From assembly GCA_021613375.1 (NCBI GenBank), contig CM038716.1, positions 5,045,684 to 5,109,683 on the forward strand: 64,000 nucleotides of DNA. The letters are read 5' to 3'. Source of the stretch: Megaleporinus macrocephalus. Lineage: Eukaryota; Chordata; Actinopteri; Characiformes; Anostomidae. Under the pieces are notes generated by a model. The model searched no databases. It was not told the origin of the DNA and was given only the letters and a program-made list of their open reading frames with translations. Position 1 is the stretch's first letter; every line of letters begins with the position of its first letter. The translations under genes were made by a program, and so were the position numbers. Shown piece after piece: positions 10,087 to 19,100 of the stretch.

Positions 10087-12416
10087 TCTCCCTCACATGA
10101 GCAAGAGACACATGACCTCTCTCAGGCGGACTGTGCGAGGCTCTGCCGGCCGCAAGCGACAGAGAGAACTCAAAGAATTCTCATGTGAGGATTCCAGGCG
10201 TCCAGTGACTTTAAGGAGATAGAGGCTGTGTTCCAATATACGAACGCAGCTCAGAATTCTACATTCAGCACTAGATGTTTGGAAGACCATTTTAATCTAT
10301 CTAGTACACAAGCAGCTGAGTTTTAATTAGAACCCAAGGAAATGAAAACACAGACAGACGAGTACTGATATACAAGTTCTCTAGTGATTCGGGTATGGAA
10401 AATAGAACACAGCCACATATAACACCATGTTTGCTGTAAATGACCAAACACTACCAAACTGAGAGGTCATCTGATCAAATCTCTGATATATTTATATAAA
10501 AATATATGTTTTCCTGCACTAGACTTCAGTATTGAATCCAGCCGAACAATTCTAAGACAAGCACTGGTCATGTGTCCATTTATAGCAGGTCAAACTAAAT
10601 GAAGCTTCCTTAAACCTATTTTTGGTCTAAGTGACCTGTAGTCATGTGCTGTATCTTGCTGTCTGTTCTGTTGTAACTGCATGTTCTTCAGTCTAAAGTA
10701 TCTGAGACGGTCAGCAAGATCTCTACTGTTGTTGCTGTAGGTCTGACTCTCTGAAGTCTGTACTGCTATTATCATGCGTCAAGTGTTTGATACAATCAAT
10801 ACTGTCCTATAGACAATCAGTATTGTCTTTACTGTTGTTACAGTACAATACCATCAGTATTAGTACTGAATATTCTAAAGTGTGAAGTACCTGAGATAGT
10901 CAGTGCTACATGTACTGTAGTTACAATATGTTCTACAGTCTAAAGTATCTAACATGGTCTGTAATGTCTGTGCTGCAGTTACAGTAAATTCTAAAGCATG
11001 AAGCACCTGATATGTCTGTACTGTACTTATTGTATGTCTCATAGTCTGAAGTATGTGAGATGGTCAGTGCTGTCTGCACTTTAGGTGCTACAGTCTTAAG
11101 TATCTCAAACAGTCGGTACTGTCAGTACTGTTGTTACTGTGTGTCCTACAGTCTGAAGTATCTAAGCTAATCAGTGCTGTCTGTACTGTTACCAACTGTT
11201 CTACAGTCATAAGTATCTAAGACTGTACCATCTGTAGTTACTATATGTCTCAGAGTCTAAAGTACCTGAGACGATCAGTGCTGTCTGTACTGTATTTACA
11301 ATATGTTCTACAGTCTAAAGTATCTAAGATGGTCTGTATTGTCTGTGCTGCAGTTACTGTAAATTTTAAAGTGTGAAGTACCTGATATGTCTGTACTGTA
11401 CTTACTGTATGTCTCATAGTCTGAAGTATGTGAGATGGTCAGTGCTGTCTGCACTTTAGGTGCTACAGTCTTAAGTATCTCAAACAGTCGGTACTGTCAG
11501 TACTGTTGTTACTGTGTGTCCTACAGTCTGAAGTATCTAAGCTAATCAGTGCTGTCTGTACGGTTACCAACTGTTCTACAGTCATAAGTATCTAAGACTG
11601 TACCATCTGTAGTTAATATATGTCCCAGAGTTTAAACTACCTGAGACGATGAGTACAATATGGCCTACAGTCTGAAGTGTGTCAGATGGTCAGTGGTGTC
11701 TGTGCTAGGGTTACTGTAAGTTTTACTGTTTTTTTAGTTCTTGTAAAAAGTGTGAAGTACCTGAAGTGTCTGTATTGTACTTACGGTATGTCTCATAGTC
11801 TGAAGTACTTGAGATGGTCAGTACTGTCTATCCTGTTGTTACCGTATGTCCTTTAGCATGAGTCAATGATGTCTTTACTGTAGGTCCTACAGGCTTAAGT
11901 ATCTCAAACCGTCAGTACTGTCTGTACTGTTGTTCATGTGTGTCCTGCAGTCTGAAATATCTAAGATGGTCAGTGCTGTCAGTGCTGTCTGTACTGTAGT
12001 TACAGTATGTTCTACAGTCTGAAGAATCTGAGATGGTCAGTGCCATTTGTATTGTCGTCACAGAGTGTTCTACAGTCTGAAGTATCTGAGATGTATGTAA
12101 TGTCTGTATAATAGTTACAGTGTGTTCTATATTTAAAAGTATCTGAAATAGCTAGTCCGCAGATTTTCTGAGGGTCATGTTTACCTGCAATGTCCCACAG
12201 CTGGAGTCGGATGGTCTCCTGCTCCAGGTTCAGCACCTTAAGGGCAAAGTCCACCCCAATCGTAGCTCTGTAATTGGGGGAGAAGTTGTGGTGGACGTAT
12301 CGTTTGATGATGCTGCTTTTTCCCACCCCAAGGTCACCAATGACCAGGATTTTATACAAGTGTTCCTTCTGCTGCAGCTGCTGGTGCTGTTGGTGTTGTT
12401 GGTGCATGATGGACAC
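1397..12416 (-). CDS. rab38: Rab38 small GTPase, complete gene (3 coding exons)
   Basis: Joined exons 12416-12185, 4548-4268 and 1549-1397 give 221 aa (human about 211). Seen: P-loop GDLGVGKS (res. 27-34), switch I YRATIGVDFALKVL (49-62), switch II WDIAGQERFG (74-83), base-binding NKCD (137-140) and ETSAK (167-171), and a C-terminal CSGCFRS with Cys215 and Cys218 for prenylation. WDIAGQERF in place of the usual WDTAGQERY and the CxxCxxS tail mark the Rab32/Rab38 subfamily. The tail and the NINIDEA stretch fit Rab38, since Rab32 ends in CC. Known role: traffic of melanogenic enzymes and lysosome-related organelle cargo, with Rab32 and BLOC-2/BLOC-3. Intron 1 (7.6 kb) and intron 2 (2.7 kb) are mostly minisatellite. 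Odd: the N-terminus has a Gln/His-rich stretch, residues 5-16. Met1 or Met4 could be the start. Confidence 0.95.
1556..1594. repeat. (GA)n microsatellite at the rab38 exon 3 acceptor
   Basis: Imperfect GAGAGA tract. Read on the minus strand it is the pyrimidine tract of the exon 3 splice acceptor. Confidence 0.85.
1595..2504. repeat. 62-bp minisatellite in rab38 intron 2 (about 14.7 copies)
   Basis: The unit contains ATACAATACCTACACTTAG, AGTAATACATTCAACC and ACTGTAGACTCAG. The spacing between successive AGTAATACATT blocks is 62 bp. Left copies carry CTACACTTAGAGTAA and right copies CTACATTTAGAGTTA, so variants are grouped along the array. Confidence 0.93.
2724..3066. repeat. Compound (CA)n / ACACAGTACAT repeat
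   Basis: CA runs broken at regular intervals by CAGTACATACA. The long Cys/Val and Thr/His reading frames across it are products of the repeat. Confidence 0.93.
3067..4267. other. Rest of rab38 intron 2, no gene seen
   Basis: About 3240-3360 is a copy of the repeat also seen at 452-600. The rest is unique-looking AT-rich intron with no coding signal I can support. Confidence 0.5.
4268..4548 (-). CDS. rab38: rab38 coding exon 2
   Basis: 281 bp between a CCACAG acceptor and a GTAAAC donor. It codes for residues 78-171, switch II through the SAK motif: GQERFGNMTRVYYREAMGAF, then VLLANKCDQG and GWFETSAK. The sequence is almost unchanged from mammalian Rab38. It ends in phase 0 after AAG. Confidence 0.95.
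4860..5560. repeat. Degenerate tandem repeat with a 158-bp higher-order period
   Basis: Repeated CTCCTGCAGGTCTAGAAC, TCAGTCAT.AGAATGCAA and ACATTTAAGGTGGA blocks. The GCAGGTCTAGA block recurs at about 4884, 5043 and 5201 (158-159 bp apart), each period holding three diverged units of about 53 bp. Lies in rab38 intron 1. Confidence 0.75.
6090..6910. repeat. Degenerate minisatellite based on GAACCATTGACC
   Basis: About 25-30-bp units of the form GAGTCTGAGGAACCATTGACC, poorly kept. Lies in rab38 intron 1. The sequence between 5560 and 6090 shows nothing I can identify. Confidence 0.75.
7262..7424. repeat. (CA)n and (TA)n microsatellites
   Basis: Broken CA tract at 7262-7300, then an uninterrupted TA tract at about 7341-7424 leading directly into the 24-bp array. 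Confidence 0.9.
7425..8933. repeat. 24-bp minisatellite, about 63 copies, in rab38 intron 1
   Basis: Unit ACACTACCAGTCAAACGTTT followed by TAG(A/T). Joiners between units vary (TAGAACAC, TAGTACAC, TAGATACAC, TAGATCAC), so units are 23-25 bp. CAGTC units dominate the left part and CAGCC units the right end, a sign of local homogenisation. The core resembles dispersed (C)ACTACCAGTCAAA repeats common in fish. Confidence 0.95.
8934..10019. other. rab38 intron 1, no gene seen
   Basis: AT-rich with no coding signal. I see no clear repeat in it. Confidence 0.4.
10020..10081. repeat. (TC)n microsatellite
   Basis: A near-perfect CT tract in rab38 intron 1, next to the E-box cluster. Confidence 0.9.
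10093..10190. promoter_or_regulatory. Cluster of three CATGTG-type E-boxes in rab38 intron 1
   Basis: CTCACATGAG (from about 10093), ACACATGAC (about 10109) and CTCATGTGAG (about 10180) lie within 100 bp. TCATGTGA is the M-box core bound by MITF/TFE factors, which are known regulators of melanosomal genes. Enhancer function is inference only. Confidence 0.3.
10640..12170. repeat. Degenerate tandem repeat with a ~375-bp higher-order copy, rab38 intron 1
   Basis: Units of about 55-62 bp built from CAGTCTGAAGTATCTGAGAT, GGTCAGTGCTGTCTGTACTG and GTTACAGTATGTTCTA. A block at about 11010-11220 is repeated nearly unchanged at about 11385-11595, so a segment of several units was duplicated. The array stops about 15 bp from the exon 1 donor. 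Confidence 0.85.
12185..12416 (-). CDS. rab38: rab38 coding exon 1
   Basis: 232 bp: start codon, N-terminal Gln/His stretch, P-loop and switch I. It ends inside Gly78 (GCA G) at a GTAAAC donor. Residues 17-22 (KEHLYK) match the conserved Rab38 N-terminus, so everything before them is lineage-specific. An in-frame Met at residue 4 is an alternative start. Confidence 0.93.
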
Positions 12417-12419
12417 AGC

Positions 12420-12680
12420 TGGACACTAACAGATGCTGGTGGCTACTGGTGGATGCTGCTGGACAAGGGTAGACTCTGATGGATGGTGGTAGGTGTCGAT
12501 AGAAGCTGCCAGACGCAGACGCAGATGCTGCTGAATATCGATAGATGTTCGTGGATGCTGGTTGATGTTGATGGACGTTGATAGATGCTGGTGGACGTTC
12601 CTTGGCACTGACGGATGTTGGCGGACGCTGCTGGACACCGATAGACGCTGCTGAATGCTGCCGCGGTGCTTCAGGCCACT
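12420..12680. repeat. Degenerate GATGCTGGTGGA-type minisatellite in the rab38 5'UTR or promoter
   Basis: Loose 15-30-bp units such as GATGCTGGTGGACGTTC and GTTGATGGACGTTGATAG begin directly upstream of the start codon. The first coding bases (CACCAACAACACCAACAGC in sense) are also repetitive. Reading frames here on both strands are repeat products. Confidence 0.7.
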
Positions 12681-13440
12681 CAGTGTGTGCAGAAGTGAGT
12701 AAGGGAGTGAGAGAGGGGCAAAATTGTGCCTGGAACGCCCTCATACTCGTTCTGATTGGAAGGAGGGAAGAGGAGGAGGAAGAGGAGAAGGGAGGAGCTA
12801 AAAACTTGTGACTAGCAAGTGAGGCATGAGACTGAGGTCAAAAGGTTACATGCTTCTGACCACATTTGACCCCAAGGCCCAATGAGGCCTCAGAACACTG
12901 GATAAATCAGAGCACGCATGAAAGAGCTTTATTAGGGAGTAAATACGTACATACAAAATAAAAATAAATACATCAATTCTTTATTAATAGAATGAATAGT
13001 TCCAGTTATAAAATCTAATTAACTGAAAATATAGTTATTAATCAATTAAATATACATTGTTTTCCATCACAGTTCCAGGTGTTTAATAACAGTAAGAAAT
13101 TCACTGTGCTGTCTACAGAATTAATGCTTTAATTATGTTACATTATATAGCACTATAGTTTAATGTATATAGCACTTTATTTATTAAATCTTATTTCAGA
13201 AACAAAATACTCTAAAGCTGAAAGACTGCAGTTAATAACAATATATGGCGTTTTGTTTCCCAAAATAAAAGTCCTAATCAAATTCACCTCATGCATGTGT
13301 TTTACTGCTAGTGTTATCAGAGCAGTTCTCCATCAAACTAAGCTGCTTTGAGTAGGCTGTTGAGGTTTATAAATTAAGTCGAATTTTGTTCAATAAATAT
13401 AATATAATCCCTGCATCATTAATTAGTCCAGTTTATTCTG
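12681..13440. other. Intergenic, rab38 upstream flank
   Basis: A purine-rich AGGAGGAGG stretch at 12760-12800, then AT-rich sequence. The rab38 promoter should lie in the left part, but I see no decisive core element. Confidence 0.4.
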
Positions 13441-13446
13441 CAGCAT

Positions 13447-13630
13447 ATCATCGCTATCCAAAGAAAAATAAGTATCTTCAAAATAGCAACTTTAAGGGAA
13501 GCCCAGACATTGTCTTTACTTTTAATGCAAATCAATGGAACCAGAAATTGTCCAAGCATCAACAAATTTTCACACAATGTAGATAGCTACACACAAAATA
13601 GAGATACACGTTTTTCTTTGGACAGCGATG
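13447..13630. mobile_element. MITE copy (GTCCA..GAAAAA terminal repeats), about 180 bp
   Basis: Left end CATCGCTATCCAAAGAAAAA and right end TTTTTCTTTGGACAGCGATG are nearly perfect inverted copies. The inside holds CTTCAAAATAGCAACTTTA and AATGGAACCAGAA, shared with the copies at 23285-23535 and 51448-51700. Confidence 0.75.
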
Positions 13631-14059
13631 AAAGAGTCAGAACTCACAACCAAGTCTATCACAGATAACTGAACATCACAGGCTTTAAGAAGGTTTTTTA
13701 AAATTAATTTAGTCATGCAGTATTCAGTTTTCTGAAATGAAAGCTAATGACCTATTGAGTTCAGTGGTCAGTATATCAGCAAAATATCCAATGTTTTTAT
13801 TTCTAAAAAAATATTTTCCTTCCTTGTCAACTATGTTAATTATAGTATTCTAATACCAAAACTATGGAAAAGGCCAAGTGGGATATATTTACCACAAACG
13901 ATTTAGTGGTTGTTTAAGCCCACCAGTCAAATAAAATATACCGGTAGCAAAGAGACCCACGGCCCAATAGCCAAGCCCACCCTTGGTCCAAGCATTAAGA
14001 TCCTGTAAATCACATGGGAATTTGCATAGTTTCAGGATAAATAGACATGTTCCTAGATT

Positions 14060-14165
14060 TTACATAAAACTTTACATTAACTCACACTAAAAGTTAAGAA
14101 CATTGTTGGCCTCTCCTGTGAAGTTACTATTTTAGAGATGCTTGTTTTTCTTTGGACAGCAACGG
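14060..14165. mobile_element. Partial MITE copy, opposite orientation
   Basis: CTCTCCTGTGAAGTTACTAT and GATGCTTGTTTTTCTTTGGA are the reverse complement of the left end of the 13447 and 51448 elements. The other terminal repeat is not seen. Confidence 0.55.
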
Positions 14166-14640
14166 TGTCTACATTCAAGGAGACCGTATGCCTATACACA
14201 GACTGCCTAGCCATCACCTGGTAATAAAAGGTCCCACAATCACACACCTGCTTTTATTACCAGTCTTGAAAATATGTTCATGGTGACATGGGCTCAGTTG
14301 CTAGAACTTGGAAGAGTGATACCCAGCAATATTCTCTAAAATTAGATGAAGAGGTGGTAGAAGTGGTCAGTAGATAACAGCCCCCTCTGTTGACCAGACC
14401 AAGACACCGACGTCTCCCAGTCCGGACTTAAGATCCAGGGTGTTTTAAAAAGAAATAAAAGTGAGGCCTGACTCCAGAAAACAGAGCTGTTTGGTCACCT
14501 TAACTTAAAGACTATACTAATAGCAAGGGACACAAGTTTCAGTTACCTGTTAGCTACATTAGCCTCCAGCACCAATCTGATGAGAGTTTAAAAGTGTGAT
14601 CACACGTTTCAATAGGATAGTCAGAAACAACCAGGAAGAC
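14165..14640. other. Intergenic past the ctsc 3' end; left part of a duplicated segment
   Basis: Contains GTCTACATTCAAGGAGACCG and CAGCCCCCTCTGTTGACCAG, both with clear counterparts at 26916-26940 and 27088-27115. No gene seen. Confidence 0.5.
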
Positions 14641-14644
14641 AACC

Positions 14645-15625
14645 AAAGACTTTAAAAGCAGCTTTTATTGGACATATCAAAAAAAGAATTTTAATAAAAA
14701 GTACAAAATTTACCAAACTGGATAATCCCTAGAAGTATTTGGTTAAATAAAATCCTGCAACACTGATTCACAGCAAGATGAAGCCATTCCTGTTCTAAAA
14801 CTATGGAAGATTATCACTAATTCTGAACAAAACCCAAAATAACAGTGAGTAGAGAAAAAAAAAAGCTAACAAATGGAGGCAACCCTGTGATTTGTCTGAT
14901 GCTACAGACCTTTACAGAACTCTGTGTCTGAAGAAACATCCCTTTAGTTAAGCAGCCACACGAGCTAGCAGAATGGAGCCAGGCCTACCCAGTGAGCTGG
15001 AGTGTTGGGTTATTGGAAGAGGGCCATGGCTAAACCCTGGTGGATACTAGCAGATATGCTAATGACGAATGGAAAGTAATCCCTTTCAAAATCCTGGCAA
15101 AGCTAATCCCTTAAAAATCAGAGGCAGCACAGTAGAACAACGAGTTTCCAATGTTTATGAGAAAGACCTGGATTTTACTCACTGACCTTTAAACCCACCC
15201 CCCCCCCACCCCCCCAAAAAAAAAAAAAGAGAAATAAGACCACTGAGGTTCCACAGTGACTGCATTACCTGATTATGTGCGTGAACAAGCTACCGCCTTT
15301 ATATAGGTCACCTGAGGTTCTCCCCCCCTGAAGATGTCACAGTAATGATAGCCAGGTGGTCATTTTTCCCCCTTAAAACCCTAGACTAAACTCATACAGG
15401 CATAAAAGCAGTGCAAACAAGCAAACGTTAAATCAGCTATGACTAATTGTGTCTTGGGGGCATACAGCTTCAAAACAAGACTTGGCAAACAAGACTTGGC
15501 TGATTGACCAGGTTTGAGAAAGGACAGCATCTTTTCAACAAACTACTGCTTTAACTTTCATCATTTGGCGAATCAACAATCAAATCAATACTAAAACTCC
15601 GCTAGGTGCCTTTGCTGGAACCCTC
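14645..15625 (-). other. ctsc: ctsc 3'UTR (inferred)
   Basis: From the stop codon to the candidate poly(A) signal. A C-rich then A-rich tract sits at 15197-15228 on the plus strand. No other gene is seen here. Confidence 0.5.
14664..14669 (-). terminator. ctsc: ctsc poly(A) signal AATAAA (candidate)
   Basis: Plus strand TTTATT, giving CCAATAAAAG in the ctsc sense direction, about 960 nt past the stop codon. Cleavage would fall near 14640-14650. Other AATAAA-like strings lie nearer to the stop, so this is the likely distal site rather than a proven one. Confidence 0.5.
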
Positions 15626-16125
15626 TCACAGCTGAGCGATGGGCATGGCAGCGACAGCGATGCTTTCGATGGCGCACTCGTCCGTCCCACGGCGGATTCG
15701 GAAGTAGCCGTCCTCGCCCCATCCGGATCCCCAGCTGTTCTTGACGATCCAGAACTTCTCTCCGGTTTTATGGCAGCGGCCGTAGCCCACCAGCAGCACA
15801 GCGTGGTTGGTGAGCTCGAAGGGGTTGACTGTGTCACGCAGGCCCGTGTGGTGGTAAATGCCCTCCTTGTAGTGCATGAAGTCGGGGTAGACCTCCAAAG
15901 CCACACCCAAGGGGCCATCCCTCACCAGCTCCAGCATCATTGCAGTCTCACTGCAGCCCCCATAAAATCCACCTACGTAGTGATAGTCGGAGGTGTAGTG
16001 ACGCACGCACTTGGCTGGCACCGAACATGGGGAATCTCTAGCTGTGTAGGGAAAACAATTCTCCTCCACGATTCCAAAATCCTGGATGTATTTACCAATC
16101 AGGTACGGAAAGCCACCATCACAAC
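15626..16125 (-). CDS. ctsc: ctsc exon 7 (light chain, catalytic His and Asn)
   Basis: 500 bp from a CTCCAG acceptor to the stop. Begins G|GT TGT GAT GGT ([18 protein letters not shown]). Holds [38 protein letters not shown] (His401), [18 protein letters not shown] (Asn423) and [16 protein letters not shown]. The order and spacing match human cathepsin C. Confidence 0.96.
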
Positions 16126-19100
16126 CTGGAGAGAATTCATGAGCAAGTTCAGTTCACCACATTTAAGAACTAATATAATTGGGTCTAAATCACCACCAGA
16201 ATGGGAACGAAAGTTAATATAAATATTGAACAAGTTAAAGTGAAACTATTGGGTGTTATAATTGACAATTGATCATTATGGAGGAAACATCAAAAATAAC
16301 AATAAAAAAATAGGGAGAGGTTTATCTGTAATGAGATGTTCAGGATTTTTTTTTTCCACGGAAAGCTTTAAAGCTAGTGACAATCATTAGTACTGTCTCA
16401 GCTTAATTATTGTGCAGCAGTGTGGTCGAATGCAAAAAAAAAAATAAAATAAAATAAACCCAATAAGACTACAGTTAATGCAGAATAAGGTAGTGGCTAT
16501 GATATGATGTCCATACAGGACCAGTGTAGACAAAATGCCCAAGGAACTAGAGTGGACAAACCTAGTGGGACTCAAAGAATACATATGAGTTATAATATCC
16601 AATGAGCCTTTATAACCAATTTATAAAAAAAAAAGAAAAAAAAGAAAAAAAGAGAGAGAAACCAATGACAAGATATTAAACAAGGAATTATTTTTTAATT
16701 ACTGAGAGTACCAACTACATGTGTAGAACAGTAATTTACAAATAGTGGAATTCCTTACCTGACTTACTGCTCAAAACTGATAAAATATGGTTTCTATAAT
16801 CTAACCGATTCCTTGACCATTGAAATGAAATTTCAAAGTAGTCTAGGGAAATTAGTCTCAAAGAGAATAGTGGTGTTATTGTAATTAAAATCACATTGTT
16901 TTAAATGCATGTATAGTTTTTTTTGCTTTAGTATAAATTTGGAATATACCTAGAGTAGGTTTTTTTCTTTTTGTTGTGTACGTATAATGCTTGTGTGTTA
17001 CTTGTTGTGATTTATGTCTGATGGACCCCAGAAAGAATAGATATTATAGGAGCTAATGGGCATCCAAATAAAAACAAAGAGAATGCAAAAATCTAAATCA
17101 AATCAGAAGTTTGTGGTAAAAACTATGTCTGTTTTGGCGTTAATCAATTTTCCAAAAGTGGACAAAAATACATACACAAGTCCTTATAATTCTGTAGTGG
17201 TGAAAAGATCAAAAACGAATAATAATCTGATATCGGACTCACGAGCTGATGTTAACATTTATTATTTTCCATGCAAATGTCTGCTGATTCATGAATATCA
17301 ATAATGTATGAATTGGGACTTAATCTGGATATGCCTGTGGTACATGTACTGTTCATGAGATAAGCAACACCACTCTGTATAGATTATACAGAATTAAAAA
17401 AAAAAAATAATAAAAAAAAAGTACCTTGTGAATACTGAGAACAGGAGACGACCTGCTGAGGGCTGAAGGTAGGAGTTGCAGAGTTGTTAGTCAAGATTCT
17501 GACTCTGGACTCAAGCATCCCCATCGAGGCGAAGGAGTAACAGCTTCCACATGACGCTGCAGGGAACACGGATACAGAATTACTTAAAATAACATCAATA
17601 TTTATATTTTAAAAGACCACAACAGAGCAGATATTTGGGTGGTGGGTCATTCTCAGCACTGCAGTGACACCACCACGGTGACGGTAGAGTTGTGTGTTGT
17701 GCTGGTATGAGTGAAGTGGACACAGTAGTGCTGCTGGAGCTTTTAAACACTGGGTCCACTCACTGTCCACTCTAGTAGACACTTGCATCTTGCTGGTCCC
17801 CCTTGTAGATGTAGAGTCAAAGATGATAGCTCATCTGTTGCTGCACAGTTTGTGTTGGTCATTCTCTAGTCCTTCATCAGTGGTCAAGGAAGGGGTTTAC
17901 AGTGGATTGCTGATTGGTGAGTGAAGCCCACTTTACCTGTGGCACTACAATTTAACAGGACTGTTCTGTGCAGCAGCATGCTTAACATGTTTTACATCTT
18001 AATGAGCCACTCTGCTGGTCTCAGACTGTGAATCAGCCCCACAGAAGGACAACACAATTAGAGCTCGTGCAGTACTCTACAATGGAACAAACGACTGGGG
18101 CGAGCCCTGTCCCACATTCACAAGGAGCTGTACCGCTCTCAGACATTATGTAATATTCATGACTTCAGACAGTACAGACAGACAATGCATACTGCTTAGC
18201 ACCAAGACCAGATGCCTGCTAGTGTCTTTTTGGGGTCAATAAGTGATGGTCTAACACCTTCAACAACACTTCAAAAAAAGTAAAAAATGTATATTGATAA
18301 TGCCTAATTAACACTAGCTGAGTATGCTGTATCAATCAAATTAAGAAATGCCAAAAAGAAGGTATATGGGCTTATGGTATATTACAATTTGCACTGAATG
18401 TGATGTTCAGTTACAATAATCTTGCTTGAAACCTGTTATACAACATGTATTTACCAGGTTTAAGATGGAACTTCAATCATATGTTTAGTGCCATCTAGTG
18501 GCAGAAGTTTGATTTTCAAATAACAGCAATTGGGTTTAGTTTAAATCGCAGGTCTGCTTTAAACTTGCAGCTTTCAAGGGTTCAAGAACACACATGACAC
18601 ATACAGATTTAAACTCTGGCTATACTCTAAACCTCAGCTGAGATAATGACTGCACAACTGCCCCTTCAAAACTGCCTGGAAACAAAACAGCCAACAGAAT
18701 CACATGCTTTCTTTAAAGGGCCCATGTTACACAAAAGCCAGGAACTTGTACAAGGCACACAATCTGCTCTTCATCTTCAAGAGAAAGGTTTGTTTTTGGG
18801 AACTACTTTTTAAACACCATATGCTTAGAATTTTTCATTTCAAACAAATGTTGTCCTGATGGCCTTTCTATAACGCAAGAGATCTGGCCCCTTCCTCTGC
18901 TCCTCCATTCTAAGCACAGAGAGCCAATCAGTACGCATCTGTAGTAGAAGCTCTAGAAGTCCAATTCCATTACAGTGGCTCCTACAGACCACGTTTACTA
19001 GATTATTCAACAATACATTTCAATTAAGCTGCTCAGTATTATTACATTTAGTACAGCTTTCAGTTTGAACTCAGCTTGTAGTTTTAAGTTTAAATTATTT

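Noticed and set aside
12352..12744. 130-codon and overlapping frames over the rab38 5' region
   Set aside because: Open in several frames on both strands because of the degenerate minisatellite. Only the Rab38 frame has a homologue.
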